A stretch of DNA of 64,000 bases from Phytophthora colocasiae (GCA_018806915.1 JAGKQI010000031.1:806001-870000); one strand, 5' to 3'; shown: positions 40,801-51,276, numbered from the stretch's first letter. The notes: generated by a model not told the origin, from the letters alone. Numbers and translations are program-made.

Positions 40801-41810
40801 CTGCCTTCGGCACTGCCGTCCACTCCATCAACCAGAGTGTATAGCTGCCCACAGCCCTCCTGTGCGTCGGCACTCGACGTCACGGCTGACTCAGACGCAG
40901 AGCGTCTTGCCCATAGGGCCTTACGACGTCGTCGCCTAGCCGACGAACGTCCCCTCGACGGAGTGCGTGCCGTCGCACAAGTTTCGGCCTCACCAGGCCC
41001 AGTGTCGGAGACACTCAGCGACCTACTCGGTCGATTACCGATGTCGCTCAGCGGAGTACGTGCCGCTGCACAATCAATGACCGTAGCTGGTCCAATGTCA
41101 GAGACATTCAGCGATCGACTAGGTCCACGACCAGTATCGCTCGGCGGAGTACGTGCCGCCCCACAGGGATTACGTGGGCTCTGCCCACACGTTGACTCAC
41201 TGTCAACCAGCGCTACGCGCTCAACAGGACTGCGGTCCTCACACTCGGTGCTGTTCACCAACTCGGACACACCGACCTCCAGCATCATAGCCGACTCGGC
41301 TCGATGCTCGCGCCAATAGCGCTTCTGCTTCCTAGCAGAGGTGGGTTCATGACTCGCCAAAGCTCCACTAGGAGAGAAGTGCGTAGCACCTAAGGTCTTC
41401 GACCTCCAGTCAATCCATGGCTCGTGGCGCTCCAGCCACGCCATACCAAGGATGAGGTCGTACCTCGAATCCAGGTCCAAGACCAAGCAGCGTTCTACGC
41501 TGTCGAAGTCCAGGAACTTCAGCCGTAGGTCCATGGGGACCTTGGCTGCCGTGACACGGACGCCCGTCGCTAGACGGACAGTGACGGTGTCACCTCTTCG
41601 CGCTCGAAGCGCCTCAGCATATTGCTGACTACCCTCAACGGTGGAGCGTCTGACGTAGTTGCCAGACGCTCCTGAATCGATCAACACGATCCACGGCTTC
41701 TCGAAGCCCTTCACGTCCACATGGACGACCAGCAAGCCCTGCGTGCTCACACGTTCCGTGTTCAAGAGCACGGAGCTCTTCGGGGCTGAGCCCCAGTGCC
41801 TCTCACGCAC
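37203..41810 (-). CDS. pol: Pol polyprotein of gypsy copy C (PR-RT-RH-IN-chromodomain), intact
   Basis: A 1535-aa frame with protease VLIDSGASGNYV, a linker with three ~30-aa repeats, RT (SALDLVDGYYQ, YFDDVFVHS), RNase H (VCDASDFAIGS), integrase HHCC and DDE (MDFVFGLP, SDRDPRFTG, ERVNRVLED), a GPY/F-like region, and a C-terminal chromodomain (YHVERLMARR, NQYLVKWRGYP, NSWEFEG) at ~1450-1510. In chromoviruses the chromodomain tethers integrase to heterochromatin. The frame overlaps gag in -1 phase upstream of 41810, so translation likely begins by frameshift from gag. All catalytic motifs appear present. Confidence 0.94.
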   Translation of the reverse strand: MRERHWGSAPKSSVLLNTERVSTQGLLVVHVDVKGFEKPWIVLIDSGASGNYVRRSTVEGSQQYAEALRARRGDTVTVRLATGVRVTAAKVPMDLRLKFLDFDSVERCLVLDLDSRYDLILGMAWLERHEPWIDWRSKTLGATHFSPSGALASHEPTSARKQKRYWREHRAESAMMLEVGVSELVNSTECEDRSPVERVALVDSESTCGQSPRNPCGAARTPPSDTGRGPSRSLNVSDIGPATVIDCAAARTPLSDIGNRPSRSLSVSDTGPGEAETCATARTPSRGRSSARRRRRKALWARRSASESAVTSSADAQEGCGQLYTLVDGVDGSAEGSVLLDELPSVDKLLELEEMSFADFGDALKAGKLAEVVIVRPEEELNSSSLVDESVLAEVKKALNARSGSEILKNPSDPFYSLLKEYGDVVSKEPPSGLPPDRGVRHEIDLVPGTKYCVTRQWPLPKEQCDVIDAFFRPKHAAGLVRESKSPHSAPTFCVRKPNGKWRIVHAFNKLNAARIPAQTPIPRKDVLQNNMVGCTMYSALDLVDGYYQLLMRASDIPLPAVSTPSGMLWEWLVMPQGLSNAPATFNRLVTQLFRPLRAFAQTYFDDVFVHSQAEHGKTDVEVHVEHVRAVLECMRTNKLYANADKCVFGAEEIPFLGCFIGKHGLRADPAKVKAIVDWPVPLNQKDLRKWLGLANYLHKYSENYAELARPLSDLLKKDAEWVWRAEHESAFTRIKDSLLQAPILALPDPDRPFIVVCDASDFAIGSALLQADADGRERVIAFESRQLKAAEKNYPVHDKELLAMKYALVKFRVHLLGSKPFVIYTDHASLRTATQSPHLSQRMARWLSFFAEYNFEVKYKPGRQNVLADALSRRPDYELSHVTSVTSSVTDMVRAAYAQDDSCVALLQALGSDEFKDSEVTLSRRLKARLQRYSLEGGLLYYSTGQDDPPRVVVPHDEDLKYRILYEAHDTPTSGHLGREKTYGSVSSMYWWPKMYKWVSTYVHTCETCQRVKPSPHAAAPLASLPVPSGCWQSMSMDFVFGLPKDSAGNQGVVVFVDRLSKMAHLAAVPDSVDGAGTATIFIDRVFRQHGLPETIVSDRDPRFTGHFWTSVFKVLGTRLDMSTTDHPQTDGQTERVNRVLEDILRSICAETPKRWSAMLPLVEFSMNNAVHASTGFTPFYVNGLAHPRVPLTPPRGDLGLSGGEAMPSLDAELADISPSAVRKQVDDFLSVRLSVLRRVRDAMAESQDVQKEQADAKGRGNMWEFKVGDQVLLNAKNLPTHAVSSVFKTKLRPRFIGPFTVVAKKGLAYTLDLPKRMRTHPVFYVGLLKPYRDPAGVNAEALAPTARAQAASSAAATSPDPAAQRAEAPADAGERSGTEALRAKPHGSQSPPCRERDGHVNAKRSPRSLEGTESDSGEYRSSDRVGTRRDATDSAHHTHRVLRSAANRPPPPLLDEQGTPHYHVERLMARRRHRSQNQYLVKWRGYPHSQNSWEFEGPLRQDCPDVVDAFDREDRRRPKGSRSTTRSTPASHH
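40955..41170 (-). repeat. Coding minisatellite in pol linker, copy C (3 units)
   Basis: Three units with cggagt(a/g)cgtgccg near 40959, 41052 and 41146. They are homologous to the five units in copies A and B, so the array has gained or lost two units between subfamilies. Confidence 0.8.
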
Positions 41811-41848
41811 TGCAGAACTCAGTTCTTCCCCAGTAGACCGCCCCGCGT

Positions 41849-42826
41849 CTACTGGGAGCCGTCGTTTCCCTGGGCAGAGCCCGAAGCGGGACCCGCGGCA
41901 GGGTTGCGACCAGTCTGGCCGGCGCGCTCTTTGCGCAGAGGGCAGTTGGGCCTCAGGTGTGTGGGACTACCACACGTGTAGCACCGACGAGTGCTCATAC
42001 GCTGCACCGCAGCTCGTAGCTCGGCTACTTCATCTTCAGCATAGCTGAGGTCCATGGGCTCGGGTCCCCCGGACCCTGTGCTGTTAGCACCGACCCTCGA
42101 CAACTTAAAGTTGTGTTCAGCATTCAATGCCACGCTAACAGCGTCCTCGAAGGTGCAAGGATTCTGACGGAATGCCTCCGTCCTGGCCACGCCAGCTCTC
42201 AAACCTTCCATGAAGATAGTCACGGTGACCACCTCAGGTAGAGGATCGGCAGCCATGCCGGCAATGAGCGTGCGCAGCTCTTGGACATAGTCCACCAGGT
42301 CCTTCTTGCCCTGTCGGCAAGCAAGGAAGCGTGACCGCACGCGATACGCCTGGTTAGGCGGAGCAAACACTTGCGTAAGCTTGGCCTTGAGCTCGCCCCA
42401 AGTAGGGAAGGCCGCTTCCACCGACGTCCCAGACGTCAAAGCCCATTCTCGTGCTCGCCCTTCGAGCTTAGAGATGGCGAACGCCACGCGTTGGCCTTCC
42501 AACTGGAGCATAGCGGCCCCCATGGCCATTTCGACCTCTCGGGTCCACAATAGGAGGTTCTCTCCTTCGTGCCCGTGAAAGGTCTCCACGCTGAGCGTGA
42601 CGGGCTTAGCTCTCGGAGCGGGATTAACTCCTTTTACATTCCGCTGAATGTGCTCAACGAGAGCGTTCTCGTACGAGGCAAATGCCTCCAGGCGCGCGTT
42701 GACGGCCTCCGGCCCTTGAGACGCAAGGTGCGCCATACCTTCAGGGCCCAGCAAGGACGTAAGCTTGTTAAGCGTGTCCCGCTGACTCGGAGTCAAGTGA
42801 GCGTATGCTTCTGGCTCCATTCTCAC
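41849..42826 (-). CDS. gag: Gag of gypsy copy C, intact
   Basis: The 325-aa Gag is colinear with copy A's: capsid region with [19 protein letters not shown] and [15 protein letters not shown], and zinc knuckle [14 protein letters not shown] near residue 283. It begins ~50 bp inside the 5' LTR. Overlap with the pol frame at its 3' end suggests -1 frameshift expression. Confidence 0.93.
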   Translation of the reverse strand: MRMEPEAYAHLTPSQRDTLNKLTSLLGPEGMAHLASQGPEAVNARLEAFASYENALVEHIQRNVKGVNPAPRAKPVTLSVETFHGHEGENLLLWTREVEMAMGAAMLQLEGQRVAFAISKLEGRAREWALTSGTSVEAAFPTWGELKAKLTQVFAPPNQAYRVRSRFLACRQGKKDLVDYVQELRTLIAGMAADPLPEVVTVTIFMEGLRAGVARTEAFRQNPCTFEDAVSVALNAEHNFKLSRVGANSTGSGGPEPMDLSYAEDEVAELRAAVQRMSTRRCYTCGSPTHLRPNCPLRKERAGQTGRNPAAGPASGSAQGNDGSQ

Positions 42827-42877
42827 AGAGAAACAGTCTTCAACTCAGGAGTTGGATTGACTTCAAGTGCTACCAGA

Positions 42878-43289
42878 TGCAGCGGGGCTGCGTAGGTGTG
42901 CACGGCACAGAGGAAGTTTAGTTGACTCGTAGAGTCCTGCTTGCAAGGCACTAGCCTTCGGTTCTATACAAGAACCAAGTAGTCCACTAAATACGGGACT
43001 CACACAATCAGTGTCCCTATAATAAAGGAACTAACACTAATTATGTAAAATGCAAAACTGATTTTTATTGATTTTATTGCCCTAATCCTAAATGTAACGG
43101 ATTTAGTATCTAACATACTAAATCCTAGTCTAAATGCAATGTGTGGCTCTGAGCTAACTGCCAACAAGTGGCTACATATGTGACGTGTGGGAAACACGAT
43201 GTGTCATACACAGATCTGTGACTTGTGCTAGTCGGTGTGTACCACACCAACTGCAGCCAAGGCGCGCAGCGCCGTGTAAATCTGTTACA
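42878..43289 (-). repeat. 5' LTR of gypsy copy C
   Basis: This 412-bp LTR has a PBS beginning TGGTAGCACTTG just inside (to 42875) and is followed by the duplication actgc. Its R-U5 half resembles copies A/B; the U3 half does not. Confidence 0.93.
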
Positions 43290-43294
43290 ACTGC

Positions 43295-44093
43295 GTTACG
43301 GCCGTCCTCTGTCGCTACTGTGTTCTGCCACAGTGTGGCACTGCCATAACACTGCTCCAAGCGCTGCTGCTACAGTACTATTTTTTTCATAAGCGGGGAT
43401 TAATTATTACGCGTTTAAAACATATATAGGCAGGCGACAAATGGCCCTTCCGTGCATTTAAACATCACTGTACTCCCTTGGTGTCATTCTAGCCAATGGC
43501 CCCACACCTCCCGCTATTAACTTTTCCCAAAGAGGTGCACGTTTTCCCCTTGTTCAACTTGAGCGCCCCAACTATCGTTCTACAGTAGTGTTTCATATAA
43601 GTTCATGTCCGAACAAAATCCAAACAAGCCTTCACTTAAACAAGTGAAGTACCGTGATTTCCTGCGAAGGTTAGTGGGTTCAAAGAGCTAGTTAATCGAG
43701 TTAGGTACAAAAGTTTTTGGCAGATTCACAAATTCGTTTCGTGTCCCATGTGAGCCTTGTGCGGGGAACTTTCTATTTTCTGAAAATAGGACTACTACGT
43801 GTTTAAAACACTAATTTACCCCCAAAGTGCTGTTAGCTTTCAGCTGTAAGCTGAAAGAATTGTTTGTACAGACAATTAATTTTAAAAAAGCAGAGGACAA
43901 ATACCTGCCCCACTAACCGCGGTGGATCTCGTATTCTAGTCCAAACCCACATTCAGAGAACTCCCCCATGTCGTCTCTGCTGTCTCCCTCTTCCTGGACA
44001 CTTTGGTGGAGGTCCCTCTCCATGTTGCTTCAAAATTATCGGTTGTTCTTTTAGATCGCATCTGGAGCTACAGTGATATGTACGACTCGAATG
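43295..44093. other. Non-coding, AT-rich spacer
   Basis: No gene is visible. It contains small palindromes: tttcagctgtaagctgaaag at ~43838-43857 and aattgtttgtacagacaatt at ~43858-43877. These may be remains of a MITE. Confidence 0.5.
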
Positions 44094-44097
44094 TTAA

Positions 44098-47000
44098 CCC
44101 CTCCAAACCGGATGCTGCATAATGCAGCTTAGATTTGAAGGCTTAAACTGAATATATTCAGTTTAAGCTAAATTTGACTTGAAGTTTGTATGCCTGTCCT
44201 TTCCCCCGACACAGCGCTATACAAATACCAAGTCAAAAAAAAGTTTCGTTTCTGTACGTGTCTTTTTATTTTCATGAGAACAAAGACCAGTGATTCTCGA
44301 AAATTTGAAAAAAAAAAAGTTTTCGTTCCCGCTGAATGAGTGGCTAACAGCGTCCAGCTACCTCCCGCGTTTTGAAATCCTACCTCATTCTAGAATTTGC
44401 GCAGCTGGAGCTCAAGTCAACAGCGGAGAAGATGGTAAGACCGTTGGGGAAGGTGCTGCGCGACTCCGAGGTCAGAGGACGAGACCTGTCGTTCAAATCA
44501 GTGTGGAAGGAGATGAAAAGTGAAGGGTGGACACGCAAACCACCACCACGGCGCAGTTTGGACGATCGCTACTTCTACGTCCGGCCTGGTGAAAGTGCAA
44601 GCGGGACAGAAGGTGTTCATTTCTTTCGGGGTGAAGAGGCTGTACTGGAATACTATGCAAACGGTACGCATTGTGAGGTCGCATTCTGTGGTTTACTTGC
44701 TATGTGCTGCATCTAACTTCAACTGCTGCGTGAAGTCCTCCGAACTCGTTCTCGTGTTTTTGCTGCCGGTGCGGACCAGAACGTGGATGCTGGTAACGCC
44801 CAGCCCCCTGCTGCTGCCAAGGTCGTTCGACAGGTCTATCCAGCTGACGTCGAAGGGGCGGAAGCACGACCGCCCCGTACCCCTGTTGCATCTACAGCGT
44901 CGTCTTCTCCAGCCATCGTGAACACAGCAGCTTTGGCGCCAGCTCCCTCGACACCAGCCGCTATCTCCCAAGACACCGCAGCACCTACAACTACGCATAA
45001 TGGCCGTTCACAAGGAAAGAGACCTGCGCGACGCTCCCTGGTTAGAACCGCTAGGCCGATGGCGACGACACCTTCTCGGGCATTACGACTTACTCCTCGG
45101 CAACTACTACCAACGTCACCTCATCTTCAAGACTCGGACACGGTGTCCGTATTCGACGACACGGCGTCTGATGATACGGCAATCCCTGACAACGACTTCG
45201 TAGCTGAGTACAGCCCAAGCGATCCTGAGCATGGTAAGCTGAATATTGTGCTGCATATCACACTGTATGCTATACCGCATTATGCTGTATGATAAACTGA
45301 ATATTGTGCTGCATATAATGCTGAATACTAACCTGTATTGTGTTCACTGTGTAGAAATCGATGTGGAAGAAGTCGAGGTGACCGCCAGGGGAACAGCACT
45401 GTTAGCAGACACTCACGACAGCTTGAACACTGTCGATGCTTGCGAGAGCGCTTTGCTGTACGGAGCCATTGATTCTGGTGATGAAGCTGAAATTGATGAT
45501 GTTGAGACAGGTGAATACGAGTCTGAAGATCCATCGGATGAGAATTACCTACCAGAAGACGTTGGAGATGATCCTGAACAAACCGCAGATGAAATTGCCG
45601 CTGAGGTTCGCTTTGGAGAGAATTTTCTGGAGAGTTTTGGTGGAGAGGACCAAGTGCTTGCTGGAAATCTGAAAGGTGATGTCTTGAGGAGTATGGCTGC
45701 CTCGGGTTGGGAAGACGTCGAGAAATCTGATATCTACGAACACTTGATGACTCCTTACGAACCGGTAAGCAACAACACCAGCTACCCTGGGTTACGACAA
45801 GGTTACTCTGGCCCATCGGCGGAAGCACTTCGGTATGGCGACTCTCCGGTTGCACTATTTTTCTACATGATGCCAGTGGTTTTATGGCAGCACATCGCCG
45901 CATGCTCCAACGAGTATCACCGTGAGATGTTACCTGAACGTGTAGATGGCGCCTACCAGCGGTTCCGGAATAAACGACGACGAAATCCCGAGCTGCCGCG
46001 CAAAACGCGTCGGGACATCCAGCACGAGATGGAGACAATGAAACCTATTATGCCCCATGAGCTTTGTCGATTTGTCGGCTTGCTGGTGGCACGAACGATT
46101 GCTCCAAACCGAGAAAAATTGTCGAACCACTGGAAGACGCGAGATGTCGGTGCAATCTCCCGTGGCAGCTTTGGCTCTGTGCTGGCTCGTGACCGCTTCA
46201 TGGATATATCTAGGAATCTTCACTTCAATTCTAACAAAGACCCTCGGTCACGCACAGACCGCGCGTGGAAGATTCGCAAGGTTGTCGAAGTGTTACAACG
46301 AACATTTTTACAGAGATATGTATGCCCCTCGCACTTGGCATTTGATGAAGCTGTTTTACCAAGCCGGTCTTCGTTCAACAAGATGCGTGTCTACATGAAA
46401 GACAAGCCCCACAAGTGGGGCACGAAGCTGTTCATGTTGTGCAGTGCAGTTACAGCGTACTGCATTCGGTAATTTTTGATAGTTTCTAATGATGTATTAT
46501 GCTATTTATACTTACCGCTTTTGTTTCTCTTATGATGCATATCGACAGCTTTGAGGTATATTGTGGCAAGAAACAACATGCTAGTGACGCCCACAATTCC
46601 GATATGAAGTCGGGACCAGCCGCAGTTGTGCGCAACTTGCTCGAAGTGTTTGGACCGGATGCTAGAAAGCAAGGCATGAGGATCGTTGTCATAGACCGCT
46701 TCTACACTTCTGTTGCTCTCGCAATCCAGTTGCTGCTAATGGGGTTTTATTGCGTTGGAACGATTATGACAAATCGTCTGGGCTACTGCAACGAAGTGAT
46801 TGAGAAGAAGAAAAGTCGCCCGAAAACTATCGATCGTGGTTCTTTCAAAATAGCGCGGTCCAAGCTTGTTCCGTGCATGAAAGCGATTAGCTGGTGGGAC
46901 TCTAGACCCGTACATTTCTTGTGTACTGGTGGTAGCTCTGATATCGACCGTGTGGTGCGTCAGGATGGTGCCAAACAGGTTGAGGTGCCGTGCCCACGTG

Positions 47001-48322
47001 TGATAAAGGACTACCACGCCTTCATGGGAGGCGTGGATGTCCATGACCAGTTGCGCTTGCAGCGCTACTCCCTGCAACGCGCGCTCCGATTCAAGAAATA
47101 CTACAAGTCCCTGGTGCTAGGGTTGATCGACTTGGCCATTGTGAATGGCTACATCATCCACAAGGCGTACCATAAAAACAAGGAGTCGCGTCCTTTGACG
47201 CACGTCAAATATATGATCAAGCTTCATCTGCAGCTCTGTCAGCTGCATGCCACCGACATGTACGAAGGGAATACGTTCGGCACACAGCGGCCCGCACCAG
47301 TACCAACATATGAGCCACTTCCTGTTGGTGGGGACCAGCAGACAGAGCACATGGCACGTCAGAGTAATGAATGGCGCAACGAAGGCACGCAGGCGAAGCG
47401 CCGCCAACGTGCATGCAAGGTCTGCTCCGTTCTGCGAGCTGAAAATCAACGCGCCTCCACGACGACGTATTTCTGTAACGACTGCAACACAGCGGGACCG
47501 ATCTTCCTCTGCATGCGAGCTCGGCGCAATGTTCGTGGAGTTGCCATGACTTGCTGGGACATATGGCACAAGGAGTGGATGAATGGGAAATTGATCCCCG
47601 TGGATAATGGCAAGGTCATCCGAGTTCGCCGCAGAGGAACCACGAACGTTCCAGGAACACCTTCCACACCTGGTACTCCGGCTTCAAACAAGAGACGTCG
47701 AACGAGCCCGTAGCGCGTAGGATGCATATTAACCTGCCAATAAACTGCATATATGCAGGCTCTGACTAGGAAACGTGATTATTTTCGTTGTCTTTGGTGG
47801 CTAATCTGCTCACTACAGGGAACCTTGAACTTCATCATGGCTTGCCTGTTTTCACTAACTAGGAATAATGGCCTGGACCATATTCGCGCGTCTATACCCA
47901 ACACCCGAGAGTTTTCAGTTGATTGCTTGCGTTCCTTGCACCGTATTTACACAAGGACTGATAGTTTCAACTGATTGCACCAGAAGATTGCACATCTGTA
48001 AGGATTTGTATGGATGACACCCCAACTTTATGTATAGAAATTTGTATGGGAAGTTCTGATGTCTAAAATTCAGAAAACAATGACCTGGATGACAATGTTT
48101 CTGTTCGGCGTGTGACCTGTCACTATCCGCGATATGTAGCATAATGCAAAATTAGACGGCAAGACGTGGCCCATTATGCAACTTATATGCGGGATTAGCA
48201 AGCCTCTTGTAACTGCACATCCTGAATCCTATCTTCCCTAACCTTGTTTATATACAAACATTAAGTCTAATTATGCTGCATATGCAGTTTACATGTTCCT
48301 TTCGGCTCCCGGTCTGGAGGGG
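44098..48322 (+). mobile_element. piggyBac-type transposon, complete
   Basis: The 4225-bp element is flanked by TTAA on both sides (44094-44097, 48323-48326). Terminal inverted repeats are CCCCTCCAAACCGG (left) and CCCCTCCAGACCGG (right), 13 of 14 matching. Sub-terminal palindromic tgcataatgca-type motifs occur at both ends (~44113, ~48140-48180, ~48272). It contains one spliced transposase gene without visible breaks, so it may be autonomous. Confidence 0.95.
44432..47713 (+). CDS. piggyBac transposase, four exons, apparently intact
   Basis: Proposed exons 44432-44663, 44736-45233, 45355-46468 and 46549-47713 total 3009 bases, exactly 1002 codons plus stop, with GT-AG introns of 72, 121 and 80 bp and matching phases. 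An N-terminal domain (KSVWKEMKSEGWTRK, VHFFRGEEAVLEYY) precedes a disordered region. The DDE_Tnp_1_7 core has the three catalytic aspartates in LAFDEAVLPS, VVIDRFYTS and GGVDVHDQL. The C-terminal cysteine-rich zinc domain is CKVCSVL ... YFCNDC ... LCMRARR. It cuts and pastes at TTAA in the nucleus. The ATG at 44432 is the first in-frame one. Confidence 0.9.
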
Positions 48323-48326
48323 TTAA

Positions 48327-49849
48327 CAGTCCTATGCGAACATGAATATGACCTTTTTTCTTTGACTTCGTTGTCAGATTTGTCATTTTCTTGCCGGTTT
48401 TGGCGTGGTTGTGCAAATTTCTTGTTTTCATTGATATTTTGGCTATTCAGGAAAACCTTAGAGGAGAAAACCTGTTCACCGTCGTTATTAACGCTTTTGT
48501 TCGCGTGTTGAGAAAGCTATTCAGGAAAACCTTTAATTTTAAGGATCAAAACCTGTTCGCTGTATTGTAGGCTCGGAGGATACATCTGTTCGTATTGATA
48601 TTTGTGTAAGCAGTGTTTACATTTTTTAAACTGCCAGTTTTGTGCTCTTTGTGGGTATTTCTTCACATGTTGTCTTTCGGTTTTTGAGTTATGTTTCTTT
48701 GGCTGGACTTACAAAGTACATCTGCCTCCCAGTTTCCTGAAACTGGTTCATTTTTAAACTGTTTTAACTATGAGAGTTTATAGGTTCAAATAGTTTTAAG
48801 AAAGGCTACAGCTTTTACAGCACAAATAACCACACAGTGTCATCAGCAGTGTACGCATCATTTTTGCAGTTAGTGCTCAGCTTTCATCATTGGGGCTATT
48901 ATTCTCCCTAGAGGCTCATCGAGTTGTTTCTCGTTTAGAAGATTTTATTTATGTTTTACTTCTCAAGTGCTAAGACTTGTAAACTATCAAATCAATGTGC
49001 AGTAAAACTTATAGTTTGCTTTCTGTAGACAGAAGCGTGTCGTGTATTTCAGAAAGTATTGAGAATTTTCTTCTTTTTGTTGTTACGTTTTGTATAGCTG
49101 GAAATGTTTGAAATTCATGCCAGTGACTGAATGTAGTTTGGCGTATGAATGCTCGGTTTTGGCGCTAATGCCTCCCAGTTTCGTACATTTCAGCACATAC
49201 TTTTGATAATAGACGCAAGTCTGTAAAGCCGAATTTGATGTTGCTTTAACAAATTACAAGCCGTAGTTCTACCAGGGTAGTTCGCTATAGCTTGGCATCG
49301 AGCCAGTATATTTTGGTTGTACGAAACTTAGGCAGATTAGAAAGTGTTACACTTGGTAGTGTACATATAGTAGTAGTACTACTGTAGTACATAGAATGCT
49401 ACAGTACTGCTCGACATTGCAAAATATTAATACCGTTTTATTGGTAGTAATACGTAGTACTATATTGCCAGACTGCCATTGGCTAGTGCTGCAGCGATGC
49501 TGCGTGGTTCAAAAGGTAAAGGCACGTACATGTACGTAGAGCACAACGGAATGCCTCCTATAACATCGGCGTTACGGCCGGCATAACACGGCTGCGTGGT
49601 GCTCGTGCAGTAGTGCAGTTAGTTTTCCAGAGCTCTTGGCCTGCTGGATAAAAGACAGAGCATGGCAGATGTTCTGCTAATGCAGCGCAGCAGCGTCAGA
49701 TCTGGCGCATAGGGCATCGTGCCCTCACACCTCGGCAGTAGCCGGAATAGCACGGAAATTGTAACTCATGCAGCGGTACAGCTCGAACGCTGGCGCGGAG
49801 GCTTCGTAGCCCCTCAGCATGGTGATAGTACAGCTCATGCAGTGCTACA
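48327..49849. other. Long non-coding stretch
   Basis: I see no gene in 1.5 kb of AT-rich sequence. A diverged direct repeat (gctattcaggaaaacctt ... aaaacctgttc) occurs at ~48443-48482 and ~48517-48562. A partly palindromic tagtagtactactgtagtac lies near 49370-49392. ORF 48293-48511 shows no domain. Confidence 0.55.
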
Positions 49850-49961
49850 GCTCAGTGGCTGGCACATTTAGTGTAGGGTTTGCAGGAATACACGTGGCAG
49901 CCGTCAGGCTTGCTAGACACGCGGCCTCTCCGGGGCGATTCTCTTGCCTCGTTGATTTTTT

Positions 49962-50929
49962 GGCACAAGGGTAATTGAGCCCCGCATATGTATACAACCG
50001 GATATACGTATAACAAGTGTATACAACCTGTACCAATTTTTGAACTTAGTTTTAGTAAGTGCTGGACGTGTGGTCACTAGTCGTTGCTCTTTCACTACCG
50101 AATATTCTCCCTGTTGATGTCCTGCGAGTACGACATTAGCACCGACGCAGACGCGTACACGTTCAACGCCGTAGTTCTGGCATGCACTACTGAAGAGGGG
50201 GCCATAGAGTGGGCCATGCGCGTTGGCCTTCTTGCACCAAGGCTTGACTGCCACAAGTGTGGTGTTGCCATGGTGCAAGACGGCAAACGCTGGCGCTGCA
50301 ACAAAGCCGGATACAGGCTGGAAAAGAGCGTGCGCGCAGGGAGCTTCTTCTTTCGCTCAAACGCACCACTGTCAAAGCTTATCAAGGTTTTGTTCTTCTG
50401 GGCAGCTGGCACTCACGTGACCGAGGCTGCCCAACACGTGCAGATATCGCGCAAGACTGCAGGGCAATGGTACCAGTACTCGCACGACATCTGCACTGCT
50501 GAGATGTTGCGCTGCAAAATGCAGGTAAAAAGTATTTTCTATATTAAATTTTGCTTTTTCTAAAAAGTAGTTATGGCTTTACAGGTTGGAGGAGAAGGCC
50601 ATACTGTCGAAATAGATGAAACCAGTTTAAAGAAAAAGCAGAAGTACTTCCGTGGGACAAAATACCCTGACTACTGGGTCTTTGGTGGCGTGGACCAAGA
50701 TCAAGGCTAGAATTAAAAGTGAGCGAAAAAAACTGTAGTGCCTAGCTATTTAGATGAATGCTTGTGGCGTTCGTGGTACTTTACTACCAACGGTAGGAAG
50801 TTTACTAGCGAGTACTTTCACGGCTTGGTGCAGGGCATTAAACAACAGTACACTTTTTAAACTCTTTGTATAATATACATTTGGCTTCCGGCGTTGTATA
50901 CATATGCGGGGCTCAATTACCCTTGTGCC
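49962..50929 (+). mobile_element. Merlin-type DNA transposon, internally deleted
   Basis: The 968-bp element has near-perfect 37-bp inverted repeats starting GGCACAAGGGTAATTGAG. The 8-bp target duplication is gatttttt (49954-49961, 50930-50937), the size typical of Merlin/IS1016-like elements. It encodes a two-exon, C-terminally deleted transposase. Confidence 0.93.
50117..50870 (+). pseudogene. Merlin (ISXO2-like/IS1595) transposase, deleted
   Basis: Exon 1 (from ATG 50117) has a zinc ribbon CHKCGVAM ... RWRCNKAGYR, the GSFFFRS motif and an HTH-like VTEAAQHVQISRKTAGQWY. A 60-bp GT-AG intron (50525-50584) joins in phase to VGGEGHTVEIDETSLKKK, carrying the first catalytic Asp of the DDE triad, and WVFGGVDQDQG before a TAG at 50708. 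The middle of the catalytic domain is missing; C-terminal remnants (WYFTTNGRKFTSEYFHGL) survive at ~50770-50860. It needs transposase from elsewhere to move. Confidence 0.85.
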
Positions 50930-51276
50930 GATTTTTTAGAGGAGCTTGAATCAAGCGTCTCCGGTTCTTCATCCACGCAGGTGAAGCGTTGGGCTCATAA
51001 CCTGTTGAAGTAATGATTTGCGCAGAGTTGTTAGGTAGACGAAGGATGGAGACGAATAAAATAATGCATAGAATATTGGAGAGGAAGTCTTGAGTGTAGA
51101 TGAAGAATGGGCTTGTGTGCTGAAGATGGTAAAAGAAGAAGTGATGAATTAGAGAGTCTGGTGTTCTGGAGGGGAGTTATTCTCCACCAACCAGTCCAGT
51201 TAAATAGGATTTCTCTATATGGAACTGCACAATTTAATACCCTTAGATAAGTGTCATCACTGCAGAGATGGTAACT

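Larger units (their letters stand above)
35472..43289 (-). mobile_element. Ty3/gypsy chromovirus, copy C, complete
   Basis: The 7818-bp element has LTRs 35472-35883 and 42878-43289 and a perfect 5-bp target duplication actgc (35467-35471, 43290-43294). It has intact gag (41849-42826) and an open pol with in-frame chromodomain (37203-41810). It shares most of gag-pol with copies A/B, but the U3 half of its LTR and its 3' internal region differ. A long antisense ORF occupies the 3' region. Confidence 0.96.
49850..51012 (+). pseudogene. Unidentified exon interrupted by Merlin element
   Basis: On either side of the Merlin insertion, at its 8-bp duplication, one plus-strand frame can be followed: SVAGTFSVGFAGIHVAAV ... 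RFSCLVDF upstream, then EELESSVSGSSSTQV and VKRWAHNLLK before TAA at ~51010 downstream. It may be the last exon of a gene opening after an ag acceptor near 49850. I recognise no family. Confidence 0.35.

Noticed and set aside
49360..49460. Palindromic tagtac-rich segment as a MITE
   Set aside because: Short, imperfect, no target duplication or defined ends.
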